Of a stretch of 26,369 nucleotides of DNA, positions 8,129-13,679 are shown piece by piece. Positions within the stretch are counted from its first letter, which is position 1. Every line of letters begins with the position of its first letter. The notes below the pieces were generated by a model. The model was given only the letters and a program-made list of their open reading frames with translations. It had not been told where the DNA came from and did not search any database. This stretch comes from Prevotellaceae bacterium UBA7028 (GTDB lineage Bacteria; Bacteroidota; Bacteroidia; Bacteroidales; Bacteroidaceae), in the NCBI GenBank assembly GCA_002494215.1, contig DLBF01000043.1, positions 1 through 26,369 on the forward strand. Direction: 5' to 3'. The translations under genes and the position numbers were made by a program.

Positions 8129-9718
8129 ATGATAAGGAAATTTGAATTTCTGATAATTGGAAGTGGTGTTGCAGGAATGAGCTATGCGCTGAAGGTTGCC
8201 AATGCAGGAAAAGGAAAGGTAGCCTTGGTTTGCAAGACCACTCTGGAAGAAGCAAATACAGCGAAAGCTCAGGGAGGCATCGCCTCTGTCACCAATCTGT
8301 TGGTGGACAATTTCGAGAAGCACATCGAGGACACCATGATAGCAGGAGACTATATCAGCGACCCTGCTGCCGTGGAACAAGTAGTAAAGAACGGCCCTCA
8401 AGGAATCAAGGATCTGCTGAAATGGGGCGTACATTTCGACAAGAACGAGAAAGGCGAGTTCGACCTACACCGCGAGGGCGGACATTCTGAGTTCCGTATC
8501 CTGCATCATGCCGATGATACGGGTGCCGAGATTCAGCGAGGTCTTATGGAGGCTGTTCGCAGCAACCCCAACATAGAGATTCTGGAGAATCACTTTGCCG
8601 TCGAGATTATCACCCAGCATCATCTGGGTATCCGTGTAACCCGCAGAACTCCGGATATAGAATGCTATGGTGCATATATCCTGAACCCCGAAACGGGAAA
8701 GATAGACACCTACCTGTCTAAGGTTACCCTTATGGCAACAGGTGGTACAGGAGCCATCTATGCCACCACCTCTAATCCCAATATTGCCACGGGCGACGGC
8801 ATTGCTATGGTCTATCGTGCTAAGGGCAAGGTGAAGGACATGGAGTTTGTTCAGTTCCACCCTACCGTACTTTACAATCCCAACGAAACACATCCTGCTT
8901 ACCTCATTACAGAGGCTATGCGTGGTTACGGAGGCATCCTACGATTGCCAAATGGCGAGGAGTTCATGCAGAAATATGACGAACGTCTGAGTCTGGCTCC
9001 ACGTGACATCGTTGCCAGAGCTATTGACCATGAAATGAAGATTCATGGTTTGGATCACGTTTGCCTGGATGTCACTCACAAAGACCCGGAAGAGACCAAA
9101 CATCACTTCCCCAACATCTATGCCAAGTGCCTGAGCATAGGAATAGACATCACCAAACAGTACATTCCTGTGGCTCCTAGTGCCCATTATATGTGTGGTG
9201 GTATCAAGGTTGACTTGGACGGACAGAGCAGCATCAAGCGCCTGTATGCCGTAGGAGAATGCTCTTGCACAGGTCTGCATGGCGGAAATCGTTTGGCCAG
9301 CAACTCACTCATAGAGGCCGTTGTATATGCCGATGCTGCCGCCAAGCACTCACTCGAGAATATAGACAGCTACGACTTCAACGAGAAAGTGCCTGAATGG
9401 AATGATGAGGGGACAATGACCAACGAGGAGAAAGTCCTCATCGCCCAGGACATCAAGGAGGTAAATCAGATTATGAGCACCTATGTTGGTATCGTACGCA
9501 GCGACCTTCGTCTGCATCGTGCCTGGGAGCGCCTAGATCTGTTATACGAAGAGACAGAGCATCTGTTCAAGCGTGTTAAGCCTACAAAGGATATTTGCGA
9601 GCTCCGCAATATGATAAATGTGGGTTACCTGATAACCCGTCAGGCTATAGAGCGCAAGGAGAGTCGTGGCTTGCATTATACCATCGACTACCCCAAGCAC
9701 GCATTGGACAAGGCTTAA
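8129..9718 (+). CDS. nadB: L-aspartate oxidase
   Basis: A 529-residue FAD enzyme that oxidises L-aspartate to iminoaspartate, the first step of de novo NAD synthesis (or reduces fumarate when oxygen is absent). The N-terminal dinucleotide-binding motif is GSGVAG at residues 11-16. Other family signatures are HREGGHSEFRILHHADDTG, TGGTGAIYATTSNP, MEFVQFHPT, the substrate-side run VAPSAHYMCGGI, and GLHGGNRLASNSLIEA. The C-terminal helical domain is complete. The related fumarate reductase flavoprotein is less likely because length and motifs fit NadB. NadA and NadC are not adjacent in this window. Confidence 0.95.
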   Translation: MIRKFEFLIIGSGVAGMSYALKVANAGKGKVALVCKTTLEEANTAKAQGGIASVTNLLVDNFEKHIEDTMIAGDYISDPAAVEQVVKNGPQGIKDLLKWGVHFDKNEKGEFDLHREGGHSEFRILHHADDTGAEIQRGLMEAVRSNPNIEILENHFAVEIITQHHLGIRVTRRTPDIECYGAYILNPETGKIDTYLSKVTLMATGGTGAIYATTSNPNIATGDGIAMVYRAKGKVKDMEFVQFHPTVLYNPNETHPAYLITEAMRGYGGILRLPNGEEFMQKYDERLSLAPRDIVARAIDHEMKIHGLDHVCLDVTHKDPEETKHHFPNIYAKCLSIGIDITKQYIPVAPSAHYMCGGIKVDLDGQSSIKRLYAVGECSCTGLHGGNRLASNSLIEAVVYADAAAKHSLENIDSYDFNEKVPEWNDEGTMTNEEKVLIAQDIKEVNQIMSTYVGIVRSDLRLHRAWERLDLLYEETEHLFKRVKPTKDICELRNMINVGYLITRQAIERKESRGLHYTIDYPKHALDKA

Positions 9719-9719
9719 A

Positions 9720-9740
9720 GTGAAGAATGAAGAATGAAGG
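9720..9740. repeat. Heptamer tandem repeat (unit RTGAAGA), left block
   Basis: GTGAAGA, ATGAAGA and ATGAAGG begin right after the nadB stop codon. The same motif resumes at 9816 after a palindromic element, so one array seems to be split by that element. Confidence 0.7.
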
Positions 9741-9808
9741 CTGCGATTGAGCGAGAGCAATGATAAGTTTGCTTAAGCATTGCCGAGCGTGAGCAGGCTC
9801 GGCCGCAG
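9741..9808. repeat. Complex palindromic intergenic element
   Basis: The outer arms CTGCG..GAGC (from 9741) and GCTC..CGCAG (to 9808) are near-complementary. Inside them GCAATG pairs with CATTGC, and the motif GAGCGAGAGCA recurs as GAGCGTGAGCA. It is non-coding, flanked on both sides by the same 7-bp repeat, and could fold into a branched hairpin. It looks like a REP-like mobile or repetitive palindrome, or an RNA structure in the nadB-trkH gap. The class cannot be assigned from one copy. Confidence 0.55.
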
Positions 9809-9815
9809 GTCAAGA

Positions 9816-9843
9816 GTGAAGAATGAAGAGTGAAGAATGAGAG
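9816..9843. repeat. Heptamer tandem repeat (unit RTGAAGA), right block
   Basis: GTGAAGA, ATGAAGA, GTGAAGA and ATGAGAG continue the array seen at 9720-9740, separated from it by the palindromic element. Confidence 0.7.
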
Positions 9844-9852
9844 TTACCAACT

Positions 9853-9880
9853 CTTCAACTGTCAACTATCAACTGTCAAC
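9853..9880. repeat. Heptamer tandem repeat (unit TRTCAAC)
   Basis: CTTCAAC, TGTCAAC, TATCAAC and TGTCAAC end 9 nt before the trkH GTG start. The unit is different from the RTGAAGA array only 10 nt upstream, so two heptamer arrays stand side by side in the trkH leader. Confidence 0.75.
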
Positions 9881-9889
9881 TAACCAAAA

Positions 9890-11362
9890 GTGAAAAAAAG
9901 CATCTTTGGAATCCTTATCATGATGGAGAGCCTATTCTTAGGAATCTCTCTCCTTGTGGCATGTATTCATGGTGAGGCGTGCTGGAAGGTGTTTCTTGAG
10001 ACGGCATCATTTTCTTTTGCTTTAGGCTTCATTTTCAAATATTTGGGTGAACGTGAGAAGGCGGCCCGTTTTACTCGCTCAGACAGTTACCTTGTTGTGG
10101 CCCTTTCCTGGGTCATCTTTTCCCTGATAGGAATGATTCCTTTCCTTGTGATTGCAAAGATGGACTTGGCCAGTGCCTTCTTCGAGACAATGAGCGGTTT
10201 CACCACAACGGGAGCTACATGTATCAGCGATATAGACTCCCTACCCCGTTCTCTGCTCTTCTGGCGAGCCATCACACAATGGATAGGCGGTTTGGGTATC
10301 GTTGTATTCTCCTTTGCCCTGATACCCGTATATGAATTCAGAAACAGCAATATCTATTCTGCCGAGGTAACGGGACTGAGTCTGGATAAGCTACGTCCTA
10401 AGATTGGCGCTACAGCCCGTCGTATGCTGCTTATCTACATGTTCCTGACATTCCTCTGTGCTTTCCTGTATTGGATTGGGCCGATGGATCTATACGATGC
10501 CTTTTGTCATTCGTTCACTACCATTGCCACGGGCGGTTTCAGTACACATACCAAGAGTATAGCCTTTTTCCACAGCTCATACATAGAGTATGTAGCCTGC
10601 ATCTTTATGTTGGCTAGTAGTGTCAACTTCTCGCTCTATTATTACCTCAGCATCAAAAGGAGCAACACACTCTTTAAGAACGAGGAATTCAGGGCCTTCT
10701 TTTCCATCATAGCAATTGCTGTGGTAGGCTTCATGCTACTATTCTACTTTGCACCCGTACCTACAACGGCTGAGGGCACGCTGCCAGTAGGATTGGAAGA
10801 GACCTTCCGCTCTGCGTTGTTCCATGTAAGCAGCGTTATGACCAGTACAGGATTTGCTGCCCAGAAGTTCGATTATGTCGCGTGGGGTGCGTCCTTCTGG
10901 ATGCCAACCGTAGTCATTATGGCCATAGGAGCCTGTGCAGGCAGTACAGCCGGCGGTATAAAGGTAATACGCGTGCTGATATGCGTCAAGAGCGTCCTGA
11001 AGGAGTTTGTCCTTCAACTACATCCCAGAGCCGTGATAGGCGTCAGAATCAGCGGACGTATTGTTCCTGACGAGAGAGTGAGACGAGCCCTGGCTTTTGT
11101 CTTCCTTTATTTTATTCTGGTGGTAATCGCCATGCTTTGTTACAGCCTGTTGGGTGCCGATGTTGATACCGCTTTGGGTAGCAGTATCAGTATGCTCAGC
11201 AATGTTGGTCCTGCCACAGGAGCCACAGGTCCTGCCAGCAACTTTGCCAATGTTCCTGCTGCCGGCAAATGGCTGATGAGCGCCTACATGTTAATAGGCC
11301 GTCTGGAGATCTTCACCATCCTCTTTCTTTTCATGCCCAGCTTCTGGAAAGAAAGGAAGTAA
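9890..11362 (+). CDS. trkH: TrkH-type potassium uptake membrane protein
   Basis: A 490-residue channel-like subunit of a Trk/Ktr potassium uptake system in the inner membrane. The four pore loops with the conserved filter glycine are visible: FTTTGAT, TIATGGFS, TSTGFA and LSNVGPATG. The loop-3 helix region is AIGACAGSTAGGIKVIR. The start is GTG at 9890, giving VKKSIFGILIMMES; a later ATG in the same segment would remove part of the first membrane helix. The expected cytosolic regulator TrkA is not encoded next to it in this window. The leader carries two heptamer arrays. Confidence 0.93.
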   Translation: MKKSIFGILIMMESLFLGISLLVACIHGEACWKVFLETASFSFALGFIFKYLGEREKAARFTRSDSYLVVALSWVIFSLIGMIPFLVIAKMDLASAFFETMSGFTTTGATCISDIDSLPRSLLFWRAITQWIGGLGIVVFSFALIPVYEFRNSNIYSAEVTGLSLDKLRPKIGATARRMLLIYMFLTFLCAFLYWIGPMDLYDAFCHSFTTIATGGFSTHTKSIAFFHSSYIEYVACIFMLASSVNFSLYYYLSIKRSNTLFKNEEFRAFFSIIAIAVVGFMLLFYFAPVPTTAEGTLPVGLEETFRSALFHVSSVMTSTGFAAQKFDYVAWGASFWMPTVVIMAIGACAGSTAGGIKVIRVLICVKSVLKEFVLQLHPRAVIGVRISGRIVPDERVRRALAFVFLYFILVVIAMLCYSLLGADVDTALGSSISMLSNVGPATGATGPASNFANVPAAGKWLMSAYMLIGRLEIFTILFLFMPSFWKERK

Positions 11363-11408
11363 TATGAACATACTTAGCCATAGAGCAGGCAGGTTGCTGC
11401 CTCGTTGC

Positions 11409-11475
11409 AGCCATACTGCTGCCATACTCAATGAGTAAGGCTAGAGTATGGCTAGAGTATGAGTGCAGTATGGCT
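11409..11475. repeat. Nested inverted repeats after trkH
   Basis: AGCCATACTGC (11409-11419) is the exact inverse complement of GCAGTATGGCT (11465-11475). Inside it, GCCATACTC (11421-11429) pairs with GAGTATGGC (11444-11452). The structure overlaps the 11-bp direct array. It sits 47 nt after the trkH stop and could help end transcription, but no T-run follows. Confidence 0.6.
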
Positions 11476-11483
11476 AGAGTATG
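11440..11483. repeat. 11-bp tandem repeat (unit GCTAGAGTATG), four copies
   Basis: Units start at 11440, 11451, 11462 and 11473. Three are identical (GCTAGAGTATG) and the third is AGTGCAGTATG. The period is exactly 11 bp, close to one DNA helical turn and half of the 22-bp period found further right in the same gap. Confidence 0.8.
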
Positions 11484-11495
11484 CGAAGTCACGGG

Positions 11496-11530
11496 TTTCG
11501 GGTTTCAAGTTTCAGGCTTCAAGTTTCAGG
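11496..11530. repeat. Heptamer tandem repeat (unit TTTCARG)
   Basis: Five 7-bp units: TTTCGGG, TTTCAAG, TTTCAGG, CTTCAAG, TTTCAGG. Non-coding, in the long gap after trkH. Same period class as the arrays in the left part of the window. Confidence 0.75.
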
Positions 11531-11616
11531 TGTAGTTCGCTGATTTAGGTTGTCAGTTTTTACGCCTTACGACTAAAGCAAGTTGACAGGTTAATTTGAT
11601 ACCCAAAAGAGTGAAG

Positions 11617-11704
11617 GCTGAATGCGGATAGTTTGCACGCTGAATTCGATGGGTTTGCACGCTGAATTCAATGGGTTTGGAGGCTGAATTCTTTTTAGCT
11701 TGTT
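11617..11704. repeat. 22-bp tandem repeat (core GCTGAATTC), four copies
   Basis: The core GCTGAAT starts at 11617, 11639, 11661 and 11683, an exact 22-bp period. The unit is roughly GCTGAATTC, a variable stretch, then GGGTTTGCAC; the outer copies are more degenerate. A short open frame on the other strand across this region shows only repeat-derived residues, so the array is read as non-coding. Confidence 0.8.
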
Positions 11705-11714
11705 TTTGAGCAAA

Positions 11715-11801
11715 AATCAACTTGATTTTGGACAAGAATCAAGTTAAATAATTTATTTTGTAAGTTAAATAATTTTGCCGTTGTCTCCTAAATAATTTTG
11801 C
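11715..11801. repeat. AT-rich imperfect repeats, about 22-bp spacing
   Basis: AATCAA recurs at 11715 and 11737 (22 bp apart), including the small palindrome ATCAACTTGAT. TAAATAATT recurs at 11745, 11766 and 11789 (21 and 23 bp apart, 44 in total). The spacing continues the period of the neighbouring 22-bp arrays, though the sequence is unrelated. Confidence 0.55.
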
Positions 11802-11840
11802 AATAAGTACAAAAGTGCCACAAGCCTCGTTTTTCCGGTT

Positions 11841-11906
11841 GAGCCGGCTCGATTGATCAGTTGAGCCGGCTCATTCGATCGTTTGAGCCGGCTCAACTTT
11901 TTGGGG
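11841..11906. repeat. 22-bp tandem repeat of the palindrome GAGCCGGCTC, three copies
   Basis: GAGCCGGCTC, a perfect 10-bp palindrome, occurs at 11841-11850, 11863-11872 and 11885-11894, exactly 22 bp apart; the third copy extends to TTGAGCCGGCTCAA. The GC-rich cores stand out in a very AT-rich gap. Each core could bind a dimeric protein, and the spacing would put all three on one face of the helix. Confidence 0.85.
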
Positions 11907-11995
11907 ATATTTCAACAAAATTAGATATAGATGTGCGTTTTGGACTAGAAAAAGTAACTTATTAAGAAGGGGATTCTTCCTTTTTTAACAAAATA

Positions 11996-12022
11996 GGCTG
12001 ACCGATATTTCTTCGGCCAGCC
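11996..12022 (-). terminator. Terminator of the repeat-bearing lipoprotein gene
   Basis: On the minus-strand RNA, GGCUGGCCGA pairs fully with UCGGUCAGCC (10 bp with one G-U) around a 7-nt loop, then a U-rich tract (UAUUUUGUU). On the plus strand the same hairpin has a mismatch and no good T-tract, so it serves the minus-strand gene that ends 47 nt upstream. Confidence 0.7.
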
Positions 12023-12069
12023 ATTTCTTCATATCAAGATAGTGAGGTTACTTTACGGTATGGAAAGGA

Positions 12070-12624
12070 TTACTGTTGCTTATCAGAATCAGAGTACCTT
12101 ATATTCTTCTCGTATTCGTCTTTCTTGTTCCTAGTAGCCACCCATTTGCGATAAAGCTTTTTCTTACGTATTTCGTCCCATGAGTACTTCCTCGCATCAC
12201 TCCATTTGATAAGGAAGAAATAAGCGGTATCAGTCTTGCGGAGCTTATAATAATTTGTCCAACAAGTAGAGTCTGGAAATATAGCTTCATTATTATGGAT
12301 GTTTAAGCCATTCACTTCAAGTAACACATAATCATCCATACATCTTGATTGTGAGTAAAGAGGAAACGCTCTATCGTATATACTATCAATATCATTACAA
12401 TGAGACGGGCATATAAATAGGGTATCGTTTGTACAGTTTACAAAAAAATCGTTTCTTACATAGTCCATTACGCAAGGGTCTTTTGCTAAGTCTATTACGA
12501 TATAGTCTCTTGCAGAGTCCATTACGATAGAGTTTCTTACTTTGTCTCTTACGCAAGAAGAGAATAGACAAATGAAAACTATAACTGCACCCAATATACT
12601 GATTTTTCTTTTATTTGTATTCAT
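12070..12624 (-). CDS. Lipoprotein with a 9-residue tandem repeat, unknown function
   Basis: A 184-residue predicted lipoprotein. A Lys/Arg-rich start and hydrophobic stretch end in FSSC, with Cys24 as the likely lipidated residue. Immediately after it come about four 9-residue units: KVRNSIVMD, SARDYIVID, LAKDPCVMD and a diverged YVRNDFFVN, encoded by a 27-bp DNA repeat. The rest has no family I recognise. It has several cysteines (PSHCND, SRCMDD, STCWTN) and a highly charged tail. The region is AT-rich compared with the housekeeping flanks. Its place next to the other lipoprotein gene and the Rhs operon suggests an accessory or immunity-type role, but nothing in the sequence proves it. Confidence 0.75.
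   Translation of the reverse strand: MNTNKRKISILGAVIVFICLFSSCVRDKVRNSIVMDSARDYIVIDLAKDPCVMDYVRNDFFVNCTNDTLFICPSHCNDIDSIYDRAFPLYSQSRCMDDYVLLEVNGLNIHNNEAIFPDSTCWTNYYKLRKTDTAYFFLIKWSDARKYSWDEIRKKKLYRKWVATRNKKDEYEKNIRYSDSDKQQ
12463..12543 (-). repeat. 27-bp in-frame tandem repeat
   Basis: Three clear copies (12462-12488, 12489-12515, 12516-12542 on the plus strand) share AGTCYATTACG at the left and TCTTGC-like ends. A partial fourth begins at 12543, and a weak one precedes the array. It encodes the 9-residue repeats of the lipoprotein right behind its lipidation site. Confidence 0.8.
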
Positions 12625-12636
12625 GATGATTTGGTT

Positions 12637-12890
12637 TTATTTCTTGCTATTAAACAGACTATAGGTAATGTCTCTGATATCTCAAATTTGAAAAAACGAA
12701 TAATCGCCATATTGCAGCTTAAGCGCATCAAATTTTAGCTTTATCCTCGTCCCAGGATTTATCACATGACATATGGTGTCATAAAAATATACAGAACCAC
12801 TTTTGCTGATTATTTTAAATCTATGCTCAGAATAACTCATTATAACTGATTTAAGCGTTTCATGTTCAAATTATAAATATACGGCTTCAA
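12637..12890 (-). pseudogene. Decayed copy of the neighbouring lipoprotein gene
   Basis: Reading the minus strand in the frame that ends at 12637 gives a C-terminus of YSLFNSKK, like the intact lipoprotein at 13109-13531 (DSLFNSKK). The last 24 bp (12637-12660 and 13109-13132) are identical. Further in, YSEHRFKIISKSGSVYFYDT and INPGTRIKLKFDALK align with YSHAGLMIQKRPVCYDT and IKAGEGKRIGIPAIN of the intact gene. The frame is broken by stops at 12682-12684 and 12871-12873, and no start or lipobox remains. It is therefore a relic of a second copy. A 52-residue piece from an internal ATG could still be open, but I see no reason to call it a gene. Confidence 0.7.
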
Positions 12891-13108
12891 ATATACCACT
12901 TTCTTACTTTATTCTTCTAATAAAAGACGAAAAAAAGTAACAAAGAAAGAGAAAATGTTGTTTTTCCTATTAAGCCAAGAAAAACAAACTCCTAGGTTAA
13001 ACTTTACTACATTGGAAAGATTATTCTTGGTATTCTTCAGCAAATTTATTCACTTCCTAGATTGCCAAATCTTCTCAACTCCACCGTTGATGCAGGTTCT
13101 TTCACTTA
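12891..13108. other. AT-rich non-coding stretch between relic and intact copy
   Basis: No gene is supportable. Read on the minus strand, the part at about 12930-12960 gives a short hydrophobic run (TTFSLSLLLFFVF), which may be the remains of the signal peptide of the decayed lipoprotein copy. A possible promoter lies at its right end (13041-13069). Confidence 0.4.
13041..13069 (-). promoter_or_regulatory. Possible promoter of the decayed lipoprotein copy
   Basis: TAAATTTG (13048-13041, minus strand) matches the -7 consensus and is the same box as that of the intact paralogue. TTTG at 13069-13066 lies 17 nt upstream, shorter than the usual 19-21. It may once have driven the decayed gene and may now drive the repeat-bearing lipoprotein gene. 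Confidence 0.4.
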
Positions 13109-13531
13109 TTATTTCTTGCTATTAAACAGACTGTCGGTAATTATATATTCATATTCATATTTGGACCCCGTCCTCTTGCTAAACACCTTAACAACTTCTT
13201 CTGGTCCCTCTAGACAAACAGATTTTGCTGGGGTCTCAAATATAATAAAAGGAATCTGCTTACTTAACCCTTCTATTGTCCTTTTACAATTTATAGCGGG
13301 AATGCCAATTCTCTTTCCTTCGCCGGCTTTTATCTCAAACCTAATTGTATCATAGCATACAGGCCGTTTTTGAATCATCAGACCTGCATGAGAGTAACCT
13401 ATTTGGACTGGCGTAGATGATTGATTAACTAAATACACGTAGACTCGAGGAAAAGAGCATGAGGCTAATAACAGGCATATAGAGATTATGAATATACTAT
13501 ACTTTGATGTGTTCAACATTAGCATTGTCAT
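13109..13531 (-). CDS. Small lipoprotein, candidate immunity protein of the Rhs module
   Basis: A 140-residue predicted lipoprotein with a hydrophobic signal ending in LLASC, Cys25 being the lipidation site. The mature part looks like a small beta-rich domain (VYVYLVNQSSTPVQIGYS, CYDTIRFEIKAGEGKRIGIP) with no family I recognise. Starts at 13531, 13525 and 13519 are all possible; I kept the first. It follows the Rhs gene on the same strand but has its own strong promoter, so it can be made without the Rhs protein. This position and a surface or periplasmic location fit an immunity protein against the Rhs C-terminal domain (inference). A decayed second copy lies just downstream. Confidence 0.75.
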   Translation of the reverse strand: MTMLMLNTSKYSIFIISICLLLASCSFPRVYVYLVNQSSTPVQIGYSHAGLMIQKRPVCYDTIRFEIKAGEGKRIGIPAINCKRTIEGLSKQIPFIIFETPAKSVCLEGPEEVVKVFSKRTGSKYEYEYIITDSLFNSKK

Positions 13532-13556
13532 TTATATATATTTCAATTATTCGACA

Positions 13557-13587
13557 CAAATTTACAATATTTCTCTTAATATTCAAA
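13557..13587 (-). promoter_or_regulatory. Promoter of the candidate immunity lipoprotein gene
   Basis: On the minus strand TTTG (13587-13584), 19 nt and TAAATTTG (13564-13557) match the Bacteroidetes consensus at both boxes and in spacing. The first ATG of the lipoprotein gene is 26 nt further on. It lies between the Rhs stop and this gene. Confidence 0.7.
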
Positions 13588-13679
13588 AAAGAATCTTTTT
13601 TATAACGCAAAATGCAGCATAAAAACTATTAATAATATTAAACGTTGTTAAAAATATAGCCACATTAACTATCTCCGAG

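Larger units (their letters stand above)
11363..12069. other. Long non-coding gap packed with periodic repeats
   Basis: About 700 bp without a supportable gene separate trkH from the accessory lipoprotein gene. It holds, in order, nested inverted repeats with an 11-bp array, a heptamer array, a 22-bp array, AT-rich repeats at about 22 bp, a 22-bp array of palindromes and a minus-strand terminator hairpin. This marks the left edge of the accessory island. Confidence 0.75.

Noticed and set aside
8024..8434. 136-codon minus-strand frame over the dacB-nadB gap and the nadB start
   Set aside because: Most of it mirrors nadB, and it would cross the divergent promoters.
11553..11735. 60-codon minus-strand frame in the gap after trkH
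   Set aside because: It runs through the 22-bp repeat array, so its residues come from the repeat (SKPIEFSVQTHRIQRANYPHS); no promoter or homology supports it.
11617..11906. CRISPR-like array
   Set aside because: The unit is only 22 bp in total with no constant repeat plus unique spacer pattern, and no cas genes are present.
11970..11990. Small hairpin with T-run on the plus strand (GAAG/CTTC then TTTTTT)
   Set aside because: The stem is only 4-5 bp and no plus-strand gene ends nearby, so it is not called a terminator.
13062..13355. 97-codon plus-strand frame
   Set aside because: It is the opposite strand of the small lipoprotein gene, which has a lipobox and a consensus promoter; the plus frame has neither.
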